In this document: positions 1-6,494 of the stretch, piece after piece
How the letters are laid out: every line of letters starts with the position of its first letter
Position numbering within the stretch: the stretch's first letter is position 1
Assembly (NCBI GenBank): GCA_964651095.1
Contig: CAZYWO010000057.1
Coordinates: 1 to 12,092, forward strand
Reading direction: 5' to 3'
Length of the DNA stretch: 12,092 nt
Origin: SUG1106 sp964651095
Lineage (GTDB): Bacteria > Bacillota > Clostridia > Peptostreptococcales > Anaerovoracaceae
Made by a program: the position numbers and the translations under genes
Notes under the pieces: model-generated
Told to the model about the DNA's origin: nothing
The model's input: the letters and a program-made list of their open reading frames with translations, nothing else
The model's database searches: none

Positions 1-331
1 CCGTATAATATTTTTCTCTAAGCTCCTCCAAAGAGGCATAAGTGTTAGTGTGATTTTGAAAGTATGCAAGATACTTGGCATGAGGCCATTTATCGGAAAA
101 AAGCTGAATTTGATTTTCAATGTCGGAAGCAAATTCACCAGCGCCGTTGTCGGAACAAAAAATGCAGCCGCCAACACCTTTGCTGCCGTCTCTGTTGGGG
201 CAGGTAAACCCTCCGTCAATGGCAAGCTTGATAGTCTTTTCTCCGAAACGGCGTTTTAGCCATGTGCTGATTGAATTATATCTGTGCTCTCCGAAAATTT
301 CTCTTAAATCTTCATTAAATACTTGGTTCAT
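1..331 (-). CDS. ytqA: TIGR01212/YtqA-family radical SAM protein, N-terminal part (cut by window edge)
   Basis: Reading leftward from ATG at 331-329, an uninterrupted frame of 110 codons runs off the window, so only the N-terminal third or so of a roughly 300-residue protein is visible. It starts MNQVFNEDLREIFG and contains a Tyr-Asn-Ser-x-Ser-Thr-Trp-Leu-Lys segment, then IDGGFTCPNRDG and GGCIFCS. C44, C56 and C59 form the CX11CX2C cluster motif typical of this Elp3-like radical SAM family, rather than the usual CX3CX2C. The B. subtilis relative YtqA (MnmL) is reported to act on the side chain of wobble uridine-34 in certain tRNAs; E. coli YhcC is another member. A ribosome site AAAGGAA (complement of 342-348) sits ahead of the ATG. 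It is divergent from queH. Family assignment is firm; the exact reaction is inferred from homology. Confidence 0.85.
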   Translation of the reverse strand, partial: MNQVFNEDLREIFGEHRYNSISTWLKRRFGEKTIKLAIDGGFTCPNRDGSKGVGGCIFCSDNGAGEFASDIENQIQLFSDKWPHAKYLAYFQNHTNTYASLEELREKYYT

Positions 332-365
332 ATTTGTTTTTTTCCTTTAATTTTACTGCGCTTTA

Positions 366-374
366 TGGTATAAT
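366..374 (+). promoter_or_regulatory. Putative extended -10 promoter for queH
   Basis: TGGTATAAT is a perfect extended -10 element (TG-N-TATAAT). The -35 region 17 bases upstream (346-351, TTTAAT) is poor, as is common for extended -10 promoters. Start of transcription would be near 381, leaving a leader of about 65 bases before queH. This is the best promoter candidate for queH and possibly for the genes after it. Confidence 0.45.
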
Positions 375-400
375 TTAATGTCATAATAGTTTATATCTTT

Positions 401-429
401 AATCTAAATGATAATTTAAATCTTGTCAA
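401..429 (-). promoter_or_regulatory. Putative promoter for the radical SAM gene
   Basis: On the minus strand a perfect -35 box TTGACA (429 to 424) is followed after 17 bases by TAGATT (406 to 401), a 4 of 6 match to TATAAT. Predicted transcription would start near 394 and give a leader of about 60 bases before the ATG at 331. Spacing and -35 are ideal; the -10 is only fair. Confidence 0.4.
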
Positions 430-445
430 GAAAGGAAGAAGTGTA

Positions 446-1102
446 ATGGTCAAGAAGGGGCAGCCTTGTACTGATATAGAATGTATGAAAAATTCAGATA
501 TGGAAATTTTCCCCGTGAATTTGGAAGCAAAGTCTCAGAAGAGAAGCGTTTTGCTTCATTCTTGCTGCGGTCCTTGCAGCACCGCATGTATAGAGAGACT
601 GGTGCCGAATTATAAAATTACTATTTTCTTTTACAACCCTAACATTACCGATAGGGATGAATATGAAAAACGTAAGGCTGCGCAGATTAAATTTCTTGAG
701 GCTTACAATGAAAAACTCCCTGAAGAAGACAGAGTTGAGTTTATAGAAGGAGAATATCTGCCGGATGACTTTTATAAAGTTTGTTCCGGCTTCAGTAACG
801 AACCTGAAGGAGGAAAACGCTGCACCGAGTGCTTTAAGCTGAGAATGGAGCGTACCGCCCAAGCGGCAGTTAAAATGGGAAAGATTTATTTCGGAACTAC
901 GCTTACTGCAAGCCCGCATAAAAACTACATACTGATTTCCGCAATCGGAAGCGAACTTGCCAAGGTTTACGGTATTGAATTTCTTGATATGGATTTCAAG
1001 AAGAAGGCAGGGTTTCAGCGCAGCATACAGATGTCTAAAGAATATGGACTTTATAGACAGAATTATTGTGGCTGTCAGTATTCCAAATGGATGGAAAAAT
1101 AA
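446..1102 (+). CDS. queH: Epoxyqueuosine reductase QueH
   Basis: QueH (formerly DUF208) carries out the last step of queuosine synthesis, reducing epoxyqueuosine to queuosine at position 34 of tRNAs with GUN anticodons. It is the non-orthologous replacement of the cobalamin enzyme QueG. Signature cysteines are all present: SCCGPC (C40, C41, C44), a CTEC pair (C126, C129) and a C-terminal YCGC (C208, C210), which fit an iron-sulfur/iron active site. Other family blocks are FFYNPNI (61-67) and TTLTASPHKN (151-160). The protein is 218 residues, with about 33 residues before the usual LLHSCCGPC start; this leader contains C8 and C13. The start is supported by AAGGAAG at 432-438, seven bases upstream of the ATG. 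It heads a rightward run of genes and is divergent from another likely tRNA-modification gene. Confidence 0.93.
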   Translation: MVKKGQPCTDIECMKNSDMEIFPVNLEAKSQKRSVLLHSCCGPCSTACIERLVPNYKITIFFYNPNITDRDEYEKRKAAQIKFLEAYNEKLPEEDRVEFIEGEYLPDDFYKVCSGFSNEPEGGKRCTECFKLRMERTAQAAVKMGKIYFGTTLTASPHKNYILISAIGSELAKVYGIEFLDMDFKKKAGFQRSIQMSKEYGLYRQNYCGCQYSKWMEK

Positions 1103-1149
1103 TTCCATGTGTGTGGGAATTCGCTGTAGGCGAATAAGTAATTCACAAA
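1101..1149 (+). repeat. Overlapping inverted repeats in the queH-asnA spacer
   Basis: Three inverted repeats overlap in the 85-base gap. AATTCC (1101-1106) pairs with GGAATT (1116-1121). ATTCGC (1119-1124) pairs with GCGAAT (1130-1135) around a five-base loop. The GTG/GAATT region (about 1113-1121) can also pair with AATTCAC (1141-1147) with one bulged base. They share bases and so cannot all form at once. No long T-run follows directly, although TTTTT occurs at about 1154-1158. Function unknown: weak terminator, attenuator or protein site are all possible. Confidence 0.35.
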
Positions 1150-1187
1150 CTAATTTTTAATAACGCATTTAAAGGAGAACTAGAAAT

Positions 1188-2198
1188 ATGGCACATCTTA
1201 TTTTACCAAAAGATTATGAATCAGCTATTGACCTTATGGAGAGCCAGAGAGCAATTAAAAAAATTAAAGATTATTTTCAGCAGGAACTGGCGTACGGCTT
1301 AAACCTTCGCAGAGTTTCAGCACCTCTGTTTGTCGACCCTAAGACAGGTCTTAACGACAACCTGAACGGAGTAGAAAGACGTGTGGAATTTACCCTTAAA
1401 GATATTGATGAGCTTCACGTAGAAGTGGTTCAATCTCTTGCAAAATGGAAGAGAATGGCTCTTGGAAAATACGGAATAGAGCCGGGACACGGAATTTATA
1501 CTGATATGAACGCCATCAGAAGGGATGAAGAACTGGACAACTTACATTCGGTATATGTAGACCAGTGGGACTGGGAAAAAGTTATTACCAAAGAACAGAG
1601 AACAGAAGAATATTTAAAAGAAACCGTAGAAACTATATATAAAGCTGTTAAAAACTTAGGAGACTATGTAAACAGACTTTACAGAAATATTCAGACAGAG
1701 ATTCCTAACGAAATTTTCTTCATTACCACAAGAGAACTTGAGGAGATGTATCCTGACTTAACTCCAAAGGAAAGGGAAGATGCGATTACTAAGAAACATG
1801 GCGCTGTATTTATTATGAAGATCGGCGGCAGACTGGCCTGCGGAGAAAAACACGACGGCCGCTCACCTGACTATGACGACTGGGAATTAAACGGAGACAT
1901 TATTCTCTGGAACGAAGTTTTAGACAGAGCTTTTGAAATTTCTTCAATGGGTATTCGTGTAGATGAAGAAGCAATGAAAAGACAACTCGAAGCTGAAGGA
2001 TGCATGGAAAGAGCAGAACTTGACTTCCAAAAAGCTGTTATCGAAGGCAGATTGCCTTATACAATCGGCGGTGGTATAGGACAGAGCAGGCTATGCATGT
2101 ATTTCCTGAGAAAAGCTCACATCGGAGAAGTTCAGGTTTCCGTATGGCCTCGTGAAATGATCGATGAATGTGAAGCACATAACATTCATCTGCTGTAA
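1188..2198 (+). CDS. asnA: Aspartate-ammonia ligase (asparagine synthetase A)
   Basis: AsnA makes asparagine from aspartate and free ammonia, with ATP cleaved to AMP and pyrophosphate, in the cytoplasm. It has a class II aminoacyl-tRNA synthetase-like fold. The 336-residue length matches the family (about 330). Recognisable blocks: VSAPLFVD near 43-50, GVERRVEF (61-68), LAKWKRMAL (84-92), DMNAIRRDEELDNLHS with YVDQWDWEK (106-131), GRSPDYDDW followed by LNGDIILW (224-241), and the strongly conserved GGGIGQSRL (294-302) with SVWP (318-321). The start is set by AAAGGAGAA at 1171-1179, eight bases upstream of ATG. It lies 85 bases after queH and 64 bases before priA. Ammonia-dependent AsnA is common in anaerobes that live with abundant ammonia. 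No T-box leader is present. Confidence 0.97.
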   Translation: MAHLILPKDYESAIDLMESQRAIKKIKDYFQQELAYGLNLRRVSAPLFVDPKTGLNDNLNGVERRVEFTLKDIDELHVEVVQSLAKWKRMALGKYGIEPGHGIYTDMNAIRRDEELDNLHSVYVDQWDWEKVITKEQRTEEYLKETVETIYKAVKNLGDYVNRLYRNIQTEIPNEIFFITTRELEEMYPDLTPKEREDAITKKHGAVFIMKIGGRLACGEKHDGRSPDYDDWELNGDIILWNEVLDRAFEISSMGIRVDEEAMKRQLEAEGCMERAELDFQKAVIEGRLPYTIGGGIGQSRLCMYFLRKAHIGEVQVSVWPREMIDECEAHNIHLL

Positions 2199-2224
2199 CA
2201 ACGATGTAGATTGAAGGATAACAA

Positions 2225-2230
2225 TATAAT
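2225..2230 (+). promoter_or_regulatory. Possible -10 element ahead of priA
   Basis: A perfect TATAAT occurs in the 64-base asnA-priA gap, 32 bases before the priA ATG. No acceptable -35 box lies 16-18 bases upstream and it lacks the TG of an extended -10, so this may be chance in AT-rich DNA. If real, it would give the priA-rpe cluster its own start. Confidence 0.22.
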
Positions 2231-2262
2231 AAAGCGAAAACATACAGGGACATGAGGAAAGT

Positions 2263-4299
2263 ATGAAGTACATAAACGTAATTGTAGAAAGTAAAAGCAA
2301 ACATACAGACAACTTCTTCACTTATTTGAGCTTTGACGACGACGTAAAAGTGGGAGACAAGGTAATCGTACCTTTTGGCGCCGGAAATAAGGAGAAAGAA
2401 GGCTTTGTATTTGAAATTACGCAGAACACAGATTGTCCCTCGGAAAAACTAAAAGAGATAGTCAGAGTCTGCAAAGAGCAGGCTCTGACTGAAGAAATAA
2501 TCAGAACGGCAGTGTGGATGAAGGACAGATACGCCATAAAGTATTACGACGCAATACGCTGCTTTATCTCTGCCGGAAAACCTGCCAAAGAAGGGAAAGA
2601 AAAAGAACCTTATAAGAATATGGCAGGAAAATATACTCCGCCTGACTCATTAACCGAGGAACAAGCAAGAGCGGTGGAAACTATAAACATGGCGATAGAA
2701 AATTCCAAACAGGAAAATTTTCTGCTTCATGGAGTTACAGCCAGCGGAAAAACTCAGGTGTACATGGAAGCTATAGATAAGTGTCTTTCCCTTGAAAAGA
2801 CTGCCATAATGCTGGTTCCGGAGATTTCGTTAACCAATCAAATTATCGAAAGATTTATCGGCAGATTTGGCAAAGATAAAATTGCTGTTTTGCATAGCAG
2901 GCTGACGCCTCGGGAAAGATATGACGAGTGGCATAGAATAAGAAGCGGTAAGGCAAAAATTGTGATAGGAGCCCGTATGGGAGTTTTTGCTCCGTTGGAA
3001 AATTTAGGCATAGTGATTATGGATGAAGAACACGAAGCCACATATAAGGCCGACATGACACCTAAGTACGATACGGTGGAAGTCGCTTTAAAACGTCTTA
3101 AATATTATGACGGCGTGCTCGTATTGGGAAGCGCAACCCCGTCGGTTACATCATACCAGAGATGTATTGACGGTATATATAAACTTATAGAATTAAAAGA
3201 AAGATACAATAAAACTCCTCTGCCAAAGGTTGAGATTGTTGATATGAGAGAGGAGCTGCGTGAAGGAAATACGAAAATTTTCAGCAGAAGACTATATACC
3301 TGCGTGAAAGAAGCTCTCAATATGGGCAAGCAGATTATCCTTCTTCAAAACAGGAGAGGATATTCCAACTTTATATCGTGCAGAGAATGCGGCACAGTTA
3401 TGAAATGTCCTGAATGTGGGATTTCTCTTACGTACCATAAGACAGGCGAAAATATGGTATGCCACTACTGCGGTAAAAAATATCCTGTACCTAAAATCTG
3501 TCCTGATTGCGGCAGCATATATATAAAACACTTTGGTATAGGGACTCAGCAAGTGGAAGAAGCCGCAGGCAACTTTTTTCCTGAAGCTAAAGTTTCCAGA
3601 CTGGATATTGACACAGTTAAAAATCGCAGCGATTTAGATAAAATTATAAAAGACTTTTCAGATAAAAAAACAGATATTCTTGTAGGCACACAACTTGTAG
3701 CAAAAGGTTTGGACTTTGATAATGTGGGAGTTGTCGGCGTAATAGCCGCTGACGTTACCTTGAATATACCTGATTATCGTTCAGCAGAAAAGACATTTCA
3801 GCTAGTAACTCAAGTTGCAGGCAGAGCAGGCAGAGGCGATGAACAGGGAATGGTTGTGATTCAAACTTATGAACCGTCTAACTATACCTTTGGAGCTGCG
3901 GTGAACCACGATTATCAGACTTTTTTCCGTGAGGAAACATCATTAAGAAAATTTATGTCCTATCCGCCCTTTGGCGATATAATTATGGTTAACTTTACAT
4001 CTTCAGATGAAGAACTTGCACAAAAATGTGCGGAAAGATGCAGAGTATATATGGAGAGAGCCTTAAAGCAGGCAGAGGCGGAAGGAGACACAGAGGCGGC
4101 AAAGGGAAAGATTCTTTCACCTAAGGTTTCGCTCAGTTTTAAAGGGAAGGATAGTTTCAGATACTATATAATAGTTAAATGTCCTAAAGGACAGAGAAAC
4201 CGCTACGTATTTTATTTAGACAATTTTAGTAATATTTTACTTAAAGAGAAAGTGGATTGTAACGTAAATATAGATGTTAATCCATATAGTTTTTTCTGA
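2263..4299 (+). CDS. priA: Primosomal protein N' (replication restart helicase PriA), short form
   Basis: PriA is a superfamily 2 3'-to-5' DNA helicase that recognises stalled forks and reloads the replisome. Seen here: an N-terminal DNA-binding domain (about 1-105), Walker A GVTASGKT (157-164, K163), DEEH Walker B (254-257), LGSATPS (288-294), eight zinc-binding cysteines in CxxC pairs (C373/376, C382/385, C400/403, C413/416), LVGTQLVAKGLDF (473-485) and motif VI QVAGRAGR (517-524). The end is a normal C-terminal domain. The length is 678 residues, against 732 in E. coli and about 805 in B. subtilis. The linker from residue 105 to 130 is only a Lys/Glu/Pro-rich stretch, so the winged-helix domain usually found there appears missing. 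GAGG at 2254-2257 supports the ATG. It begins the conserved priA-rpe cluster and is followed by def after 29 bases. Confidence 0.96.
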   Translation: MKYINVIVESKSKHTDNFFTYLSFDDDVKVGDKVIVPFGAGNKEKEGFVFEITQNTDCPSEKLKEIVRVCKEQALTEEIIRTAVWMKDRYAIKYYDAIRCFISAGKPAKEGKEKEPYKNMAGKYTPPDSLTEEQARAVETINMAIENSKQENFLLHGVTASGKTQVYMEAIDKCLSLEKTAIMLVPEISLTNQIIERFIGRFGKDKIAVLHSRLTPRERYDEWHRIRSGKAKIVIGARMGVFAPLENLGIVIMDEEHEATYKADMTPKYDTVEVALKRLKYYDGVLVLGSATPSVTSYQRCIDGIYKLIELKERYNKTPLPKVEIVDMREELREGNTKIFSRRLYTCVKEALNMGKQIILLQNRRGYSNFISCRECGTVMKCPECGISLTYHKTGENMVCHYCGKKYPVPKICPDCGSIYIKHFGIGTQQVEEAAGNFFPEAKVSRLDIDTVKNRSDLDKIIKDFSDKKTDILVGTQLVAKGLDFDNVGVVGVIAADVTLNIPDYRSAEKTFQLVTQVAGRAGRGDEQGMVVIQTYEPSNYTFGAAVNHDYQTFFREETSLRKFMSYPPFGDIIMVNFTSSDEELAQKCAERCRVYMERALKQAEAEGDTEAAKGKILSPKVSLSFKGKDSFRYYIIVKCPKGQRNRYVFYLDNFSNILLKEKVDCNVNIDVNPYSFF

Positions 4300-4315
4300 T
4301 TTTGATTATTTATAT

Positions 4316-4320
4316 GGAGG
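4316..4320 (+). promoter_or_regulatory. Ribosome binding site that fixes the def start
   Basis: GGAGG lies eight bases before ATG 4329 but only two bases before the in-frame ATG at 4323, and it is downstream of the in-frame TTG at 4302. It therefore selects the 4329 start. Confidence 0.8.
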
Positions 4321-4328
4321 AAATGTTG

Positions 4329-4820
4329 ATGGCAATTAGAAATATTGTAGTTGAGGGCGATGAAATCTTAAGAAAAAAATGCAGAGAGGTTGCAGAAGTA
4401 ACCGATAGAATTAAAATGACGATGGAAGATATGCTGCAAACCATGAGACAGGCCTGTGGTGTAGGAATTGCAGCTCCTCAAGTGGGAGTAATGAGAAGAA
4501 TGTTTATAGCCGAACCCGAACCTGGCAGAGTGTATTATATGATAAATCCGGTGATATTGGAGCAAAGCGGAAGCCAAATAGGAGATGAAGGCTGCCTGAG
4601 CGTACCCGGAATGATTGGAACTGTTGACAGACCTGATTATATCAAAATCGAAGCTTTAGATATGGAAGGAAACAAGCAGGTTTACGAATTTCACGATTTT
4701 GATGCCAGGGTGATGTGTCACGAATATGACCATCTCGATGGAATTTTATATACAGATAAGGCGACAAATGTGAGAGATGCCGATCTGGAAGAATACGAAT
4801 ATGAGGATTGCGAAGAATAA
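4329..4820 (+). CDS. def: Peptide deformylase
   Basis: Def removes the formyl group from the N-terminal methionine of new proteins at the ribosome exit, using a divalent metal (usually iron). The 163-residue protein begins MAIRNIVVEGDEILRKK, as expected for the family. All three motifs are intact: motif 1 GVGIAAPQVG (44-53, Q51), motif 2 EGCLSVP (87-93, metal ligand C89) and motif 3 CHEYDHLDG (130-138, ligands H131 and H135, catalytic E132). The frame is open nine codons further upstream to a TTG at 4302, but the GGAGG at 4316-4320 lies inside that extension, so ATG 4329 is preferred. The C-terminus is acidic (EEYEYEDCEE). Its stop codon shares one base with the fmt start (TAATG), which suggests coupled translation of the deformylase and the formyltransferase. 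Confidence 0.97.
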   Translation: MAIRNIVVEGDEILRKKCREVAEVTDRIKMTMEDMLQTMRQACGVGIAAPQVGVMRRMFIAEPEPGRVYYMINPVILEQSGSQIGDEGCLSVPGMIGTVDRPDYIKIEALDMEGNKQVYEFHDFDARVMCHEYDHLDGILYTDKATNVRDADLEEYEYEDCEE

Positions 4821-5752
4821 TGAATATAGTATTTATGGGAACTCCGGATTTTTCAGTGCCGATACTTACAGCACTGGTGGAATCCGGCCATCAAGTGGGT
4901 TATGTGGTTACCCAGCCTGATAAAGCAAAGGATAGAGGCAAAAAAATTCAATACACCCCTGTAAAGGAAAAAGCCCTTGAATATGGGATCAAAGTTCTGC
5001 AGCCCGAAAGAGTGAAAGGAAATGAAAAACTTATTGAGACGCTGAGGAACTATGCGCCTGATATTATAGTGGTCGTAGCTTACGGTCAGATTCTGCCGGA
5101 AGAACTTATCGATATGCCTAAGCACGGTTGCGTCAATGTTCATGCCTCGCTCCTTCCAAAACTAAGAGGCGCTTCTCCTATTCAGCATGCCATTATAAGC
5201 GGAGAGACTGAAACGGGCATAACGATTATGCAGATGGATGTAGGTCTTGATACAGGAGATATGCTGCTTAAAGACTCGCTGGAAATCGGAAAAATGAACT
5301 ATAGCCAGCTTCACGATAAGCTTTCACAAATGGGAGCAAGACTGATTATTGAGGCATTGGAGCTTATTGAAACGGGCAAAATCAACCCACAACCTCAGAT
5401 AGATGAACTTTCTTCTTACGCAGGCATGATTTCCAAGAAGGACGGAAAAGTAGATTTTAATAAAAGCCCGGAAGAAGTCGAAAGACTTATAAGAGGCTTT
5501 GATCCATGGCCCGGCGCATTTTGCCAGTATGGAGATGCAGTTATGAAGTTCTGGAAAGCAGAACCTTTAAAGGAAAGTACAGAAGGCGTCAAGGCAGGGA
5601 CTGTTCTTGATGTGAGTGATGCAGGAATTAAGGTTGCATGCGGCGGCAGAACAATTATGATTACTGAGATTCAGCTTCCTGGTAAAAAACGCGTAAGCGT
5701 AAAAGACTATTTGAGAGGAAATAAAATCGAAAAGGGTATAATTTTAAAATAA
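4820..5752 (+). CDS. fmt: Methionyl-tRNA formyltransferase
   Basis: Fmt transfers a formyl group from 10-formyl-tetrahydrofolate to Met-tRNA of the initiator type, the step that Def later undoes. The 310-residue protein starts MNIVFMGTPDFSVP, the standard Fmt N-terminus. The catalytic triad is visible as N106 and H108 in VNVHASLLPKLRGASPI and D144 in VGLDTGDM; these correspond to E. coli N108, H110 and D146. RGFDPWPGAF follows before the C-terminal tRNA-binding domain. The frame extends four codons upstream to a TTG (4808), but the family N-terminus and the TAATG overlap with def make ATG 4820 the likely start. The only Shine-Dalgarno-like site is GAGG at 4803-4806, 13 bases away, so translation probably depends on ribosomes finishing def. 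A 46-base gap follows. Confidence 0.97.
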   Translation: MNIVFMGTPDFSVPILTALVESGHQVGYVVTQPDKAKDRGKKIQYTPVKEKALEYGIKVLQPERVKGNEKLIETLRNYAPDIIVVVAYGQILPEELIDMPKHGCVNVHASLLPKLRGASPIQHAIISGETETGITIMQMDVGLDTGDMLLKDSLEIGKMNYSQLHDKLSQMGARLIIEALELIETGKINPQPQIDELSSYAGMISKKDGKVDFNKSPEEVERLIRGFDPWPGAFCQYGDAVMKFWKAEPLKESTEGVKAGTVLDVSDAGIKVACGGRTIMITEIQLPGKKRVSVKDYLRGNKIEKGIILK

Positions 5753-5783
5753 GTAAGATATTTAAGATGTTTTATGGCGATTC

Positions 5784-5790
5784 AAGGAGG
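5784..5790 (+). promoter_or_regulatory. Strong ribosome binding site that fixes the zinc peptidase start
   Basis: AAGGAGG lies eight bases before ATG 5799 but only two bases before the in-frame ATG 5793, so the downstream ATG is the likely start. Confidence 0.8.
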
Positions 5791-5798
5791 TTATGATT

Positions 5799-6494
5799 AT
5801 GGGATATTACGTTTCGATGGTATTGCTCATACCGGCGATAATTTTTACTTTTTACGCGCAGGCAAGAGTAAATTCAAATTTTAGAAAGTTTTCGAAGGCA
5901 AAGACTGCAAGACATATTACAGGTGCGGAGGCTGCCAGAATAATGCTTAACGCCAACGGACTTGAAGACGTTGAGATTGAGCAGATAAGAGGAAGTCTTA
6001 CTGATCACTATGATCCTCGCAGCAGAGTTCTAAGGCTTTCGCAAACAGTATATAATGTAGATTCAATAGCCGCAGTAAGCGTGGCATGTCACGAAGCAGG
6101 ACACGCAGTTCAACATGCGGAAAATTATACCCCGCTGAAAGTAAGAAATTCTATCGTGCCTGTGGTAAATCTGGCTTCAAATTTATCTTGGCCTCTTGCT
6201 ATTATAGGCATTATGCTGTTAGGATATGGCAGCTACATGGGAGATACTTTGTTTAACATTGGCGTAATAGCCATGTTTGCAGTAATACTTTTTCATACCA
6301 TTACTCTGCCTGTGGAGTTTAACGCCAGCAGCAGAGCTAAGGAACAGATGGAGACCCTTGGAATTATACGTGAAGAAGAAAGCGTTGGAGCTAAAAAAGT
6401 TTTAGGCGCGGCAGCGATGACTTATATTGCGGCTCTGGCAACTGCAATAGCCAATTTGCTTAGAATGTTGGCTCTGAGAGGTAGAAGAGATTAA
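5799..6494 (+). CDS. YugP-like membrane zinc metallopeptidase (Zn_peptidase_2 family)
   Basis: This is an integral-membrane protein of 231 residues resembling B. subtilis YugP (PF04298). An N-terminal membrane segment (about 4-22) is followed by a soluble stretch with the zinc-protease motif HEAGH (98-102) in VACHEAGHAVQHA. Further hydrophobic segments lie at about 117-147, 151-172 and 203-226. LPVEFNASSRA (170-180) probably supplies the third metal ligand, E173, by analogy with M48-type peptidases. The substrate is unknown for this family and I do not assign one. The gene ends in a TAATG overlap with rsmB, so the two are co-translated. A homologue at this place, between fmt and rsmB, is common in Clostridia as far as I know. 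The start is chosen from the AAGGAGG spacing. Confidence 0.88.
   Translation: MGYYVSMVLLIPAIIFTFYAQARVNSNFRKFSKAKTARHITGAEAARIMLNANGLEDVEIEQIRGSLTDHYDPRSRVLRLSQTVYNVDSIAAVSVACHEAGHAVQHAENYTPLKVRNSIVPVVNLASNLSWPLAIIGIMLLGYGSYMGDTLFNIGVIAMFAVILFHTITLPVEFNASSRAKEQMETLGIIREEESVGAKKVLGAAAMTYIAALATAIANLLRMLALRGRRD

Noticed and set aside
50..350. Rightward open frames of 69 and 76 codons at 50-259 and 120-350.
   Set aside because: They lie opposite the radical SAM gene on the minus strand, which has clear family motifs and its own ribosome site; the rightward products match nothing recognisable.
494..1108. A 204-codon leftward open frame across queH.
   Set aside because: It is the antisense shadow of queH, whose cysteine motifs are intact; the antisense product shows no family features.
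1103..1187. T-box or other amino-acid riboswitch ahead of asnA.
   Set aside because: The gap is only 85 bases, too short for a T-box, and the conserved TGGNACCGCG-type T-box sequence is absent.
4302..4328. Upstream TTG start for def adding nine residues.
   Set aside because: The GGAGG ribosome site lies inside this extension and the family N-terminus begins at MAIRNIV.
4808..4819. Upstream TTG start for fmt adding four residues.
   Set aside because: MNIVFMGTPDF is the standard Fmt start, and the TAATG overlap with def is a typical coupled junction.
5767..5796. Nine-codon open frame (ATG 5767) overlapping the start of the zinc peptidase, containing AGG-AGG arginine codons.
   Set aside because: It has no ribosome site, and its AGG-AGG is simply the Shine-Dalgarno of the next gene.
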